Shown here: positions 28,558 to 40,387 of the stretch, one piece after another
Numbering within the stretch: the first letter of the stretch is position 1
Layout of the letters: every line of letters begins with the position of its first letter
Assembly (NCBI GenBank): GCA_002286855.1
Contig: NRSV01000046.1
Span: 248,001 to 312,000, forward strand
Direction of reading: 5' to 3'
DNA length: 64,000 nucleotides
Origin: Bipolaris cookei
Lineage: Eukaryota > Ascomycota > Dothideomycetes > Pleosporales > Pleosporaceae
Made by a program: the position numbers and the translations under genes
The notes under the pieces: model-generated
Databases searched by the model: none
What the model was told of the DNA's origin: nothing
What the model saw: only the letters and a program-made list of their open reading frames with translations

Positions 28558-31458
28558 ATGGAATTGCTAGACGAAGATTTTGCCAAGAAGAAGTTGACGT
28601 GCTACCGAGGGATTGCCCGACTACCACTAGACGCTTTAGGGTTTAAACACAGCACCGTACTCGACAAACATCGGGAGCTCTCTCTTGAGAATGTTAAAAG
28701 ATTGGAGAGGATATACGAGCAAGTTGGCTGCCTACGGTTGCAGGATGAGAATGTGGTTAATGCAATTGTTCAAGATGACAACTTGATTGCAGCATTATCG
28801 ACTCATGGTATGTCACTAGATGATATGCGCAATATTTGGTGGCCACAGGAAGCACCTACTTTGCATCTTGAAAAAGTGCACTGTCTTTCTGGTATGCACC
28901 GCATTGAGGCTGCACGGCGTTTTCTTAATGAAAATGACAAATGGTGGACTGTGAGGTTATTCTCTTATAGTAAGTTGCGAAATAAGCCTCTCTTATATGT
29001 ATTAATTGGAGAACAGATACGCCTAGGCCAGTACTGGTGAGAATTATTGAGTCATATTCCAATGAACAAAAGCCGTCAGATGGTGAGATATTTCGCAAGA
29101 TAAGACTATATCATCGAGAGAACAATAAAGAGGCCCAAAAAAGATGGTGGTCCTGCCTGGAGAAATCTAAACCCAAGGATCTACGGCAGCTTCTGAAAAG
29201 ACCTTCACTTACTGCTGGCTTCGACGCCTTAATCGAAATGCCAGGGTTATGGACTACAGTGCAACTTGGAGCTCTCCATAGGCTTCTAGTCCTAAAGTGC
29301 GACGAAGTACGTATACCTTTCAATATGAAGAGAAAATTTTCTGATAAACATAGGAAATGGCGCTTTACTTAGCCCATATAAAAGGGGCCTGGGAACAAAT
29401 TCTGCGCTGTGGTGATACAATGCTTCCATTCTCAGCTGTTGACGCAGCTACTGTAAAAAACCTTGAGCTCCTGGCTCCTAAGCACTCAGAAACTGACAAA
29501 GAGTTGGTGACCACCTTCATGGAACGCAGAGAGATATTTGCCTCTCAACATGATACTAACATACGAAATGTTCTATTGCAGAACATCTGTGCGTATTCTG
29601 GCATAATTCCATCGCTGCGGACCTTTTTTGAGATGCTCAAGTACCTGGAACCACTTTGTGAAGCACTGAGACACTTGCTAGGTGGACAGATGAAACGAAC
29701 AATCCGCTCAAGTCTCATAGGTCTCTATTTCGCCCCTCCCAAGAATATGTTACAGATCAATGAGACTGAAGACGTTGAGATAAAAGTAGCGCTTAGCCAG
29801 GACCATGCAATGATGGTTGCTTATACAGAGCTGTGGGCGTTCTGTAGTCGTCACTTTGATAGCTTGACAGCATTTACACCCAGGAAAGAAACAGGAGAAC
29901 CAAAGCCTCGTGTGAAGGGACCAAATCCAGTGGTTTGGCGACAGTTAGCAAGACTTGCTCTGTCTCGGGGCTTTCAGATATCACATGCCCAAGACCTTAT
30001 AGCGAAAGACGAACACTATCGTTCGCAGCTTGCTTTAGATTACCTTCAAAAAGCAAAACCTATGTGCGCTAACTTCTCTAAGGAGCAGATTCAGGCAGTG
30101 GTAGAAGCAATCCGATCAGATGAAAGTCTTGGAAACCCCGAACCTATGCTACAACTCCCGCACCTTGGCCTCGACCGGCGATGTGGACGACCTTTTGAGC
30201 GCGACCTCCTTATGGAGAAGAAGATCATGTTCTTACCACATCTGAGCAGAGATCCGCCATATAAGAATGTGGATTTGCGATTAGTGCGTCGTGACCTTTT
30301 CTGGTGCATGTTCGCCATATTAAATCTTCAGGTATGTAGTATCCCTAATCACAGACACCATCGTTGATATACCATCAGGATCACAATTTTTCGTTACCCA
30401 CCACATCGCTAGACTCAGTTCCACCCTTGTTCAGTCAGGGCAATGATGATACGGACGTTACTATGTCTGAATCACCAGAAACAGATGCTGAGCATCTGGA
30501 ACTGCGGTCGCGCTTGGAAAGGCTTCAGCAAGAATACCATGGCCTCTTATCCTAGAATCTGATCCTATTGAAGACATCCGAGACGCAAAACAAAGATATT
30601 GAGGAACTGAAGACTCAGAACATAAGTCTAATTGGTCAGTTAGAAAATAGTTCCTCAAAACACCAGAGACTAGAGGATGATTATAATCGCATCATACAAG
30701 AACACAGCATATGCCAGAACATTAGGAACGAACTTCAGAATCTGCAACACCAATACCAAGTTGAGTTAGAGAAGAACAGGGAGATAAACTCCGAATACAC
30801 TAGACTTCGACAACAGCAGACCATCGCGATGGGGAGTCAAACGGTGGACAGAGAAGCTACAAAAGTACAGCAGTTAAAAGAACCTCTAGCAATAGAAGCA
30901 GCTACAACGGTTCAGCATTTACAGGAGCCCCTTGCAATAGAAGCAATAACTACATCAGCTTCAAAGGAAAGTGACGGGCCAATACCGGATGGCCCGGCAA
31001 CGTACATTTGGAAAAATCACGAAGACAGGGATAAACACGAGATTTTCTTTGTTTATGCTGTCAATGAAGATGGAGACCTAGAGGGCCATGGCTTTGACGT
31101 AAGCCTGGATATGGAACAAGCGATATCACAAATAACCGATATATTACGTCTTGCAGACACGACATTCGGCAATGGCGGATATCATGCTACTACTGTGCTG
31201 ATGCTGCAACTCACTAGCATGGAGCCTAGATATATCTTCCAATGCCTTAGCGTAAGCTCGACGATATTTGTCGCAAATGCCTCTACAATGGCAGCATACG
31301 CTTCATCCTCCACGGCATCATCTTCAGGATCATATCAGCCAACTGTCACGATTGAACAGGCTTCTAGCGATGCTTTGGCAAAAAGATTTATCAAACTAGG
31401 TAAAAGAAAGCGGTATCAGCCGGAGAATTGGGCAGTTGTGAAATACATGAAGCAGTAA
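28558..31458 (+). CDS. DUF3723-family protein, with one in-frame stop
   Basis: Exons 28558-28969, 29017-29306, 29354-30331 and 30379 onward are joined by three introns of exactly 47 bp (GTAAGT/GTACGT/GTATGT donors; CAG or TAG acceptors). The N-terminus shows the DUF3723 signature: CYRGIARLPLDALGF, SLENVKRLERIYEQVGCLR, VHCLSGMHRIEAARRFL and KWWTVRLFSY. A TAG at 30553-30555 ends the protein at 617 aa. The same frame then stays open for 300 codons to 31458 with a long coiled coil (DIEELKTQNISLIGQLENS) and a globular tail, so the full protein would be about 919 positions. DUF3723 function is unknown, but the family is a typical Starship passenger. Confidence 0.88.
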
Positions 31459-31695
31459 ACCTATAACTTTAACTGATACTAGTCTGGCTGGTCTGCAATC
31501 ATCACGTGATCAGACTTAACACGGTGATTCCTATTATTGGCATTGAGCCAGCCAATCGCAGCAGATCTTCACGCGGGGTTCTTTTCGACGGTCACGTCAG
31601 CACCCCGCCGTACGCATATCACCTTTCAAGTCCCGCTCTCAGTGTTGCTCAGTAAATCTTTGAATTCTCTACTACTCAACCCGACTAAAACAACC

Positions 31696-31929
31696 ATGTG
31701 CAACATCCGGATAACAACGTATGCCCAATGTAACCGCAACCCTCCTCACGAAGTAAGGGGGGAATATATGCGGTGTGCAACAGCGCGAAGTCGCCCGAAC
31801 CAAGAACCCTGTCTGCCTGCAAGTGGGCGCCTACGGGACTTGCCGTTATCCCTCGATATTCAAGATACGAATGTACCCGGACCCTGTCCTACTTGCATTG
31901 GAAGGACACCATCCAATTCCTCAGATTGA
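31696..31929 (+). CDS. small Cys-rich protein
   Basis: ATG at 31696 (MCNIRITTYAQCNRNPPHE) gives 77 aa with six Cys and no signal peptide. Short cytosolic Cys-rich proteins starting MC(N/I)..TTY..C are common in Pezizomycotina, and the Cys spacing may bind metal. A related fragment seems to exist near 21158. Function unknown. Confidence 0.5.
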   Translation: MCNIRITTYAQCNRNPPHEVRGEYMRCATARSRPNQEPCLPASGRLRDLPLSLDIQDTNVPGPCPTCIGRTPSNSSD

Positions 31930-32043
31930 TCAGTTAGTGCCCCATCTAATCTTACTCAACTCGCAGCGGTTGCGAGCATATTCGCATGTCTTAGCGTCTA
32001 GTTTTTCGAATTTACTAACTCATTACTTAGCTCGAACTTTATT

Positions 32044-32355
32044 TTAGAAGAGAAGGACATACAAATTACCATTCTTTTTCACTTTGAAAACTTCGTATTG
32101 TATCGTGCTACCATCAATAATTGGATTTGAGTTACAGTAGAGATCAAGGACGATATACATCTTAGAAGATTCGTTAGGGGCTATTAAGTGAGAAATGTAA
32201 TCCTTGTTTGGAGGTTTAGGGCCATGCTGTACAAAGAACTGTTCATTTATGGCCGCTTCCTCAAGCTCGTGTTGCACGCTGAAATGAAGAACAACTCGTT
32301 TTGGAATATCGATGGTTCCCACAGGGTCACTCTGGAGCTGTGCAGTATTGCCCAT
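32044..32355 (-). CDS. hypothetical protein, 103 aa
   Basis: Frame from ATG 32355 (MGNTAQLQSDPVGTIDIPKR) to 32044. The composition is that of a real beta-rich domain (RVVLHFSVQHELEEAA; KMYIVLDLYCNSNP; IQYEVFKVKKNGN). There may be an upstream exon. No family recognised. Confidence 0.45.
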   Translation of the reverse strand: MGNTAQLQSDPVGTIDIPKRVVLHFSVQHELEEAAINEQFFVQHGPKPPNKDYISHLIAPNESSKMYIVLDLYCNSNPIIDGSTIQYEVFKVKKNGNLYVLLF

Positions 32356-32925
32356 CCTGACTCAAGGTTTGTAGCCACTTGGGCGTAATGGAAATCCGAA
32401 TGCGCTGCGTAGAGATGGTGGAATGTTTGACGAGGTGTAGAAGGGATTGAAGGCTGGTTGGTTGTTAATGATGATCTACATGGATGGCAATAGCATTCAT
32501 TAGAGCGCCCTAGGCTAACAGTTAGAAAGGGCTACTGAATGTGACACCAGGGCGTAGCTTACCTCGTTGCTTGATAAGACGGCCTAATGTTTGCTGTCAG
32601 ATTGTTCTTTGAGGCGGTGCTCTCCGTCCGTAAGTCTGTAGATTCGTCGCGGTCACGATCGCACCTATTGAGTGGTATAATGCGTGCTGAAAGCGGTTTG
32701 CCAGAGAGATGTATGAAGTCGCGGGACGGTGTCGAGCTTGAGCTGGGTGGCTGTTCTTGATGAACGCGTCAGCAGACCAGCGCGACCGCGCTAATGATGA
32801 CATAAGCCAACGTCTTCGGCGGGTCAATGACATCAGTTTGATTTGCACAGGGTGTAACATTGAAGAGGGTTTCACATATTCAATTTCGACGTTTATTATT
32901 CTATATGCTGTACACAACAGAGTCT

Positions 32926-33504
32926 CTACTTAGGACATGTATTCATCTTAGATGGAAGAACCAAGTTCGTTGGCAACGGACTAGACGTGGATGTTCGGCT
33001 TGGCATAGGTCGAGGTGGGGTCATGGGAACATACCACCCCTCTCCCAACTGCTGGAGACCTTGCCGGTTGTCTAGGAATCCACCCGCTTCCATGTTCTCT
33101 TCCGTATCCATCCCCCCACCTTCAGTAGTATTCTCGGGTATGTAGGGCGGAGGTGGAGAAAAAGATGATGTGCAGACAACCTGCACATGGCCACGCGAGA
33201 TGCCGTCGATAACGCTTTGGTAGTGGGAGGGCCGTTTGATTAACGGGTGTCTTCTCTTAACCTAATAAAGTCAGTAAAATTGTTATCAAACGGGGAACGA
33301 ACCTACGTAGTCCTCGACGAATGGCGGCCAGTTATGACCTCTTTCATCAGTAGTGAAAACAAGAGGTGTAACTCCAGGCTTCTCCACAACAATCGATACC
33401 CGAACTCTATCATCAATCTGATGGAGCTCTGCTGCTTTCTTGAATATCCCTGTACAGCGGGTATTGAAGGATCGAGAAAGGTTCTGAGGTGGTGCACGTG
33501 GCAT
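32926..33504 (-). CDS. MADS-like DNA-binding protein, copy 1
   Basis: Two exons, 33504-33307 and 33261-32926 (45-bp intron, GTAGGT..TTAG, phase 0); 177 aa; start MPRAPPQNLSRSFNTR. Residues ~10-60 follow the SRF/MADS helix-strand layout: SFNTRCTGIFKKAAELHQID, then VRVSIVVEKPG, then a WPPF box. The KKA-x-EL core and following beta strand are the diagnostic parts. The remainder is Pro/Ser-rich. Two other genes here (59212-59919 and 61141-62087) share this layout. The inferred role is sequence-specific DNA binding in the nucleus. It is divergent from the ferric reductase gene. Confidence 0.7.
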
Positions 33505-33951
33505 TTTGATACTTGTGAATATTGTACGGGTTATGCGCGGTGGTAAAGTTGTCTGAATGCCGGCTATCGCGTCGACGGTCACGTAGATAAGGCAGTGGAG
33601 TTTCTGTCACATGATCTCGTTACAGTTCTCAGGAACGGTCCTAATCTCATTTGGAAGAGGCGCAGGCGGCGGCGCGAAACATTAGCGGCGCGTCAAGCGG
33701 CTACTCTACCCATAAATATAACTGGTCTTAGTATCTGCTGGCGGCTAATATGTGGCTTGGACCCACTGAACTGTTGCGGGGAAGCTGGAGCAGGGAACCG
33801 GGAACGGGGCATGTGCTATGAGATGACGGCAAATACCGTCCTAGGGCGCACATACCGGACTCCGCTTTCTTGCATCCCGCTACCATGAACGACATATAGC
33901 TATGTTCGTTGAGATAGCAGCTGCACATCGAACAAAAACACAAAGGTAATC
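33505..33951. other. intergenic between divergent genes
   Basis: About 450 bp including a GC-rich patch (about 33658-33700). It should contain the promoters of the MADS-like gene and the ferric reductase. Nothing else seen. Confidence 0.4.
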
Positions 33952-35632
33952 ATGCAAGTTATCTTAGTATATGCAATAGCGTATGCGTCAGCGATAGGGC
34001 TTCTACTAGGTTGGAGACTTTCGCATTATCTTATCACGCGAGCACGCGAGCATATCTTTTCAACCTTCACAAAATGGATGGTATATACTGTTGTTACTCG
34101 AAGGTTCAATGGTAGCTCTGATGTTACGATTATAGCAGGCTCTATCATCTTGCTGCTTATCATCGCCAACTTTGTGGGATCCGCTCTTTTAGTCCGAACT
34201 CGGGACGAGTTATCACTACGGCTGGCGAAACTTGGCGTTACAAACCTAGTAATACTCTACCTTGGAGGTAGGTCTAACATTCTATTAGACAAGGTTTTCA
34301 GGTTATCCTATACCGAACATCAGCTGTTACATCGATGGGTTGGGCGTGTTGCGGTTATTGAGGGATTGATTCATGCGATACTTAACATCTCGCAATTACG
34401 TTCAGCAATCAGTCCGATTGACCTCTCGGTGTGTTATTTGTATCTCCTGCACATTACGTGTCACCAAGGTTGACACTCCATATAGCTCCTCGCTGTCTTA
34501 TGCACTATTGCGGCGACTTCAATCATCTATGTCCGACGCAGGATCTATGAATTATTCCTCAGAACGCATTCAATATTTTCCATTGCTACTCTAGTCTTAC
34601 TTTGGCTCCACATTGGGGTTCTCAATACTTATGTGCTCGTGTGCCTTACTACCGCAGGCTCGATATACGCACTGCAAAAGATTTCCTGGTTGTCGCAGTT
34701 TCTGTATCGCAATATTGGGTCTGGTCCAACCTCTCGAGCAACAATTCTACGGAGTACGCATATCGGAATAGGAGATGAGATTGTACAAATCAAAGTTAAC
34801 ATAAAGCGGCCATGGATTGTAGTACCTGGACAATTCGTATACCTTTCTTTACCCCGGCTCCGCACCCTAGGTCTTGGATTCTGGGAGTCTCATCCTTTTA
34901 TGATAGCCTGGGTCTCAGAAAATGAGAAGGGTCAAGCGACAACAATCATGCTTCTTGTTCAGTGCTATCAGGGATTCACTCGTAGACTGCAGATTTCTCC
35001 AAAAGATATATCTGCACTTGTCGATGGCCCTTACGGCGGGGAGGCAAGCTCTTTCGTCGATTATGATAAGATTTTGCTCATGTCAAACGGTATTGGGATA
35101 GCGGCTCATTTGCATACAGCTCGTTATCTATTAGTTGCACATGATCGCCAGACCGCACGCGTTAGACGACTGACTATTGTCTGGGTGCTTGAAAGTCACG
35201 GTATTCCCGTGTATTTCCTACTCTAAGAAGTTCAACTAACACAAATTGTAGATCAGATATTTACGATAGAGGAATTTCTGTGTGCTTTGAATGACATAGA
35301 TCAGAGACAGATTCTTACCGTCTTCTGCTTTTACCCTAGTCAAACTGGGGACTCTTCCACACAACAAGTTACAAGTAACCGACTTAAAAGGCCCAGAATA
35401 ATGTCTCTCGCATCGAGACTCGATATGTCTTGGTTCATTGAAAGAGAGTGGGGCGCTGAAGCAGGTAATATGCTGGTTGCTGGTAAGGTATCAGGGGCTT
35501 TCATAGAACATAAAACTAACATTACTAGTGTGTGGAAGCTCAAACTTTGAGCTACGCGCAAGAAAAGCCATTACATCAAGTTCGCATAAGATCGACTTCA
35601 GAACCAGCCCTTTCCAGCCCAGCGAATCTTAG
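33952..35632 (+). CDS. ferric reductase (FRE/NOX superfamily)
   Basis: Four exons (33952-34428, 34486-35200, 35252-35482, 35529-35632; introns 57, 51 and 46 bp) give 508 aa. The membrane core has about six spans and the two haem-ligand His pairs at 14-residue spacing (H127 and H141 in HRWVGRVAVIEGLIH; H187 and H201 in HSIFSIATLVLLWLH). The FAD-binding part has PGQFVYLSLP and HPFMIAW. The NADPH part has LVDGPYGG, a divergent SNGIGIAAHL loop (AGG expected) and a terminal VCG. The role is reduction of extracellular Fe(III) or Cu(II) for uptake. Ferric reductases are recurrent Starship cargo. No signal peptide precedes the first span. Confidence 0.92.
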
Positions 35633-35968
35633 ACGAGCAAACCATCTGAATTTAGATACTATCAAGGAGCAGGGAGTGGAGTTTGACTATTGGATGTTCA
35701 TAGACGGGCTATTAATAAACTCAATTTGACAAAGTGAGCGCTCGGCGCTAAGGTGGCATATAAAGTCCAACATCAAGTCGTCAATATATAGCTTGTATTC
35801 TAGCACTACCTCAAGAACTACTCAACTTATACTTTTTCCAACTTTGATCTAGCACATGATGGCAAAGGCTAGCCAGGCATGCGATATAAGCCATTAGCTG
35901 TGTGAATAATGTTCTAACGTAACTCTAAGATCAATGGTTGTGAAACCTGTCACGCGCTTGCAACTTGT

Positions 35969-36304
35969 TTGCGAACCCTCTCAACTCGAATCACAGAAGA
36001 ACGAAGAGCAGCTGCTACCGCAGAAGAGAGACACATTCGAACCAATATCAATCTTCAAATTCGACGGGCAACCATTCGCCGCGAGAAGAGGAGGGTGCTA
36101 GTAGATCTCGCAGCCCTTGAAGACCGAGCTGCTCGGCTGGAATCTCGCGCAGTTCATCTAGGCCGTCTTGTCAGCGTACTATTAGAGGAGATGCGGTATA
36201 AGGACGAGCAGATTGTTCAGTTAGCAAGTGCAGTAAGGCAAAGAGAAAAAATAGTAGATACTATGCAGTGCGCTGTTTCACTTATTCAACTGTATTATAG
36301 CTGA
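35969..36304 (+). CDS. coiled-coil protein
   Basis: The frame to the TGA at 36302-36304 is a near-continuous heptad repeat (RREKRRVLVDLAALEDRAA; ESRAVHLGRLVSVLLEEM). Upstream in the same frame a CETCHALATC motif can be read to about 35933. A possible first exon begins at ATG 35858 (MAKASQ) with a GC-type donor. The true start is unresolved and the given one is a conservative boundary. No family recognised. Confidence 0.45.
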   Translation: MRTLSTRITEERRAAATAEERHIRTNINLQIRRATIRREKRRVLVDLAALEDRAARLESRAVHLGRLVSVLLEEMRYKDEQIVQLASAVRQREKIVDTMQCAVSLIQLYYS

Positions 36305-36523
36305 GATTATAAATGCATTTCAATCATGCTCTAGAAACAGACTCCTGTATCGCCGCGTTAATTCTTCTCTATTGTGTATGGCCTGCGTAATATTTCCTGC
36401 TCTGCATGGTAATACGCAATGCCCATTCTTTCTCATGAAAGAATCTTTTATAGAGTAAGTTCCTTTGCGATATGCTTTGCAATATGCATGTATCACTTAC
36501 GAGCTTCACGGCGCTTACACTCC
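36305..36523. other. intergenic left of the minisatellite
   Basis: No gene recognised. Confidence 0.3.
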
Positions 36524-36975
36524 CACGTGTACGGCCAAGCAGGCGCTGACAGCCCTCACAGGAAAAAGTCACTTAAGGCCGTGCGGGACGCAGCTGTGTA
36601 CGGCCAACAAGGATACAGCAGCCAGCAACCCTTACGGGAAAAAGAGCCTGGCGGGCGAGTCATGGTCAAGGCCGTGCGGGACGCGTGTACTGGCAACCCT
36701 TACGGGAAAAAGAGCCTAACGGGACGCGGCTGTGTACGGCCAACAAGGATACAGCGCCAGCAACCCTTACGGGAAAAAGAGCCTAGCGGGCGAAATGGCC
36801 GTGCGGGACGCGTGTACGTACGGCCAACAAGGATTACAGGCGCCAGCAACCCTTACGGGAAAAAGAGCCTGACGGGCGTCAATAATTCCGCTAACCGCGT
36901 CCCACGCGGCCTTAAGTTTACTACTGACTCGCCCGTTAGGCTCTTTTTCCGCCTGTGTTGGTTATGCGCGCAACG
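36524..36975. repeat. complex minisatellite with inverted end
   Basis: Irregular units of about 60-80 bp each contain AACCCTTACGGGAAAAAGAG followed by CCT; four such blocks are seen, separated by GGCCGTGCGGGACGC and TACGGCCAACAAGGA. At 36934-36955 the block returns inverted (GTTAGGCTCTTTTTCCGCC), so the array could fold back. It is GC-rich in an AT-rich setting and no protein is supported across it. Confidence 0.75.
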
Positions 36976-37090
36976 TTACCATGTTTAATTCTGACGTTAT
37001 AGATAAGGCTCACGTCTTTGTTACAAAGAGCCAACACTAGGAGAGGGACCGCAGATAGTATAATGGTAGATACAGTCATGAATTTAAGTC

Positions 37091-37915
37091 TTAGATATCT
37101 TCTGCGCGATTAACAAAACCAAGTATCCAAGATAGAAGCGCTCCCACTGGCAGATGCAACCTGCAAGCAATTTCTCCGTACGAGAGAGTGCCCTGATGAA
37201 TAGCCCAAAAGAACAAGATCCTCTCAATATCTTTCTTCGAGTAAATTTGATAGAGAGGTTGGTTTCTCCATTTACCACAGCCATCGAAGTCTTGGTGTAT
37301 TTTGCTCCAATAGTCTTTCCCTTGAGAGCCAACTGTCATAACAATTTGACCAGGGTCTTTCTCAATACCCGTCAAGGTGTTCTCAACGCCTTTCTTCACT
37401 TCGTCGGCTATGGACGCACGGAGAGCCTGATTGGTTTTAGAAAAGTTGAGGATACTGTCTTTTAGGGCTTGAACCAAAAGAAACTCGCGGCGTTTACGGA
37501 CCAACTGGCGTGCCGGAGGTAGTGATGGTGGGCCAAGATGTTGAGATTTAGATTTCATGGTTTTCATGTAATTAGTGAATCCAGTAGGTGCCGGTAGGGT
37601 GCGGGTAGAGGGAAACGGAAGAGCTGTAATATCCGATGTCCTCGTCGAGTCTCTTTTGATATTTGAAACATGGTTCGACTGTGGGGAAAACTCCGTAGAA
37701 TCGGGATCGGGTAGGGTCTTCGAGGTGGAGATGAGGTGTGCTGATGAAGGCTCAGGATGAGTGGAAACTTCTGCCCCCTGGAAATGTGGTTTGATCCAGG
37801 GAGACGGCAAGGACTCCGCGTTGGATCGATGAGATGACGTAGGCGAGTTTAGAGGAGTCATTGTATTACCTGTGTCTCCCTTTGCTGAGTGTGCAACGAA
37901 TGAAGTCCTCAGCAT
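37091..37915 (-). CDS. orphan protein, paralogue of 46005-46691
   Basis: A single-exon 274-aa frame; the start may be ATG 37915 or the Met 18 codons later (MTPLNSPTSSHRSN). The N-terminal half is Ser/Pro-rich and disordered. The C-terminal ~140 residues are conserved with the plus-strand gene at 46005: LVQALKDSIL, ADEVKKGVENTL, DYWSKIHQDF, YSKKDIERILFFWAIHQ, then CRLHLPVGALLSWIL. The end is amphipathic to hydrophobic. No known family recognised; conservation between distant copies argues for a real protein. Confidence 0.7.
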   Translation of the reverse strand: MLRTSFVAHSAKGDTGNTMTPLNSPTSSHRSNAESLPSPWIKPHFQGAEVSTHPEPSSAHLISTSKTLPDPDSTEFSPQSNHVSNIKRDSTRTSDITALPFPSTRTLPAPTGFTNYMKTMKSKSQHLGPPSLPPARQLVRKRREFLLVQALKDSILNFSKTNQALRASIADEVKKGVENTLTGIEKDPGQIVMTVGSQGKDYWSKIHQDFDGCGKWRNQPLYQIYSKKDIERILFFWAIHQGTLSYGEIACRLHLPVGALLSWILGFVNRAEDI

Positions 37916-38651
37916 CGATGCTTTATATTAGTTTCATTGGACAATAACGGGTCTTTGCACGCACTAGACGAGTTTTCTTCCTTGAAGTAGTTGGAGATTC
38001 GCGAATTCATTGTGAAGATGTTTAGATTTATGATGGATTAGCTGGTATAAATGCTACGTAGTTTCTCTGGAGATAAATTTGGAAGAAAGTGGCGAGGGCT
38101 AGTCAGGCGCTTATTCTCCTGTGGTGGTATGAACCTTGCGGTATGACTACAGCCCAATCAGATGCACTTGTATCCCGCTGAGCGGCGCAGCGGCGCTAAT
38201 AGGATTGTGACACTTTACCAGGTGGCGCAGTCAACCCTACGGCGTAATGAGTCTCGTACGCAGTGAGCTGTAAGTGTGACAGTAATCGGGCTTGAGAATA
38301 TCTTGACATAAGTTCCAACAACCAAAATTAGGTCCCACAACAGGTTACCTAAAACCGTTATGGGTCGAATTATTGGTCGAAATTTACTATAAGATTGGGC
38401 TTTTCACTACCCTCAGTTTTTACGCGGCCTTGCGCTCTACTTAGGACGTATTCACTGAATTGTGCTTATTCCTAAGTAATAGAAGCAAACCCGATATTAA
38501 ACTCCTGCATGTCAAAATACTCTCCCCTACCTTCTTATGAACATAGATCGTTTTAGACATGGTCCGTATATATTTCAAAAGTATTGCAGCGTATTTCACT
38601 TACAAGAGAAATTAGAGACTTAGAGTTGGCGGAAAATTGCCTTCACAAGTC
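37916..38651. other. intergenic, no gene recognised
   Basis: About 730 bp between divergent genes, AT-rich, no supported ORF or repeat. Confidence 0.4.
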
Positions 38652-38831
38652 ATGAACTCATCTTCTAAGAGCACACGGCAGATTCGATTTCATGGACCAG
38701 TTGTTATTGGATTTTTCAGTGTAGTTCTCATCATCGTAATTGGACTACTCCTTTATTGGCTATGGCAAGTAAGGAAGAAGGCGAAAGATTATCTTTGTAA
38801 AATGCGCTCTCAGAGCGAAAGCAACGCATGA
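38652..38831 (+). CDS. small single-pass membrane protein
   Basis: 59 aa from ATG 38652 (MNSSSKSTRQIRFHGP). A short polar N-terminus, one strong transmembrane span (VVIGFFSVVLIIVIGLLLYW) and a basic tail (QVRKKAKDYLCKMRSQ). The architecture and local pattern (basic-R-x-R/L, IG, W-x-x-R-x-x-x-K) match the 73-aa protein at 49289-49510 and its duplicate, so these may form a family. Function unknown. Confidence 0.5.
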   Translation: MNSSSKSTRQIRFHGPVVIGFFSVVLIIVIGLLLYWLWQVRKKAKDYLCKMRSQSESNA

Positions 38832-38841
38832 AATACATAGT

Positions 38842-40006
38842 TCAAATGAGAAAACATGATAATATATGGCCAATGATATAGAAAAGAGAGCAATAACACG
38901 AGAACAAGAAGAGGATTGTACAAAGCGTTGCTCGTACTTCGATCAAGATATAGCGGAGTACGAGTGTACTCGCGTCTCGGTGGAACATCTCCTCAAAGGA
39001 CATGATTTTGTCTTTCCACACTACCCGTAGATCTTCTCTCGAAAACATTGCATTTCGAATCTCGCGATGGAGGTCCTTCGAGCCACGTCTTCCGTTTAGT
39101 GACTGTATCATATCTCTAGGGCTCTTGCCAACCTTAACTGCTAATGCCAAGAGAATACATGCAGGTAAATCCTGAGGCTGAAATTGTACCTGGAATTGGA
39201 TACCATTTGAGCTATAAATGAGCCGAGAGCAGGATACGAGAACACGTATGTCGGTTATGTCGTCGTGTTGCAGCCAATCGAGGGAAAGCGGTGACATTGG
39301 GAAATAGGGTAGCCCGTCCTCTGGCAAGGGATGAGCCCTCTCTAATCCTCTTGATGAAAGATTGAGGGATGCAGCTGGAAGTAGAGCTGGCTGGCGATTT
39401 GGAGAGGTTTTATTCGCTGTAATCGAGGCATTCCCGGGCCGTAGGTCATCCAGGTACGCAACAACTTTGCTGTCATCATCCCACTTCAACGTGAACGTGA
39501 ATTCCTTGTGACTGAGCAGACATTAGCACTCCAGAAGAATTGATCCGGAGGAGAAAGCTTACGTATCCAAGGAATGAGATCCGTGATGATCGCGGCGATT
39601 TGGCTCATCCATGATTCTGGAGGGATGACTTTGGGATGTCGACTTTCGACTCGGAAGAAGTTTGCATGATTTATATATCTCACTGATATGTAGCCTTACT
39701 AAGACAAATGCAACAGATCAATCTATTACGCGCGCATAAGCGTGAGGACTGGTCTTTACCATCCGGCATGGTTTGAATTCCAGCGAATGATTGGCATAGC
39801 TTTTGATGCTGGAAATCGCCGAGTGTCACGAATGGCGGATACTGACCCAAATGAAGGCAGAAATCATGCGAGAGCACAGTGTCTGCCTTGCTATGTTGCC
39901 ACAATAACCCTCTCTGACGTTGCTCTGGTAGCTTAGAGCATTCTGATAGGACGAATAGCTCTAACGGCGTCACTGAATTCATGCAAAATGAGGTGGTTTC
40001 ACTCAT
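38842..40006 (-). CDS. hypothetical protein, three exons
   Basis: Exons 40006-39760, 39698-39563 and 39511-38842 (introns 61 and 51 bp; GTAAAG..TTAG and GTAAGC..TCAG; phases 1 and 2) give 350 aa starting MSETTSFCMNSVTPLELF. The middle is rich in Ser/Asn/Pro. The C-terminal part has a conserved-looking stretch (MSPLSLDWLQHDDITDIRVL; PACILLALAVKVGKSPRDMI) and ends in a hydrophobic tail (IGHILSCFLI) that may be read-through of an unrecognised last intron. No domain recognised. Confidence 0.6.
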
Positions 40007-40387
40007 TAGCGCTCCTGGAGGCGAATTAATGTAGTTTATCAGGTCGTATCACCTTGATAGCGGCACGAAATTCATGCTGTTCCCTGACAACAACCTATTT
40101 TCGGCATCATACCAAGGCTTTCGATGGAATGATAGGATGAAAGCCATTCAAGGCCGTAACTCGGCCATGCAAGAGCGAGGTGTCATGCGGAGCTTGTAGA
40201 ACTGAGGGTGTGTCCTGTCACTATTTGATTTGCTATGTCCTAGACCCGACACAGATGTTCCCCTGTTTCGTCCGTGATATAAGATGTTGGCTCTCCCCAG
40301 GGAGAACACTCACTCCCATATCCTCATCTCTTTCAACATTTGCAACTGAGCTTTTACCCCTCAACTCTTTCAGCAAACTCATCCGAC
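40007..40387. other. intergenic, no gene recognised
   Basis: About 380 bp between divergent genes; presumed promoters only. Confidence 0.35.
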
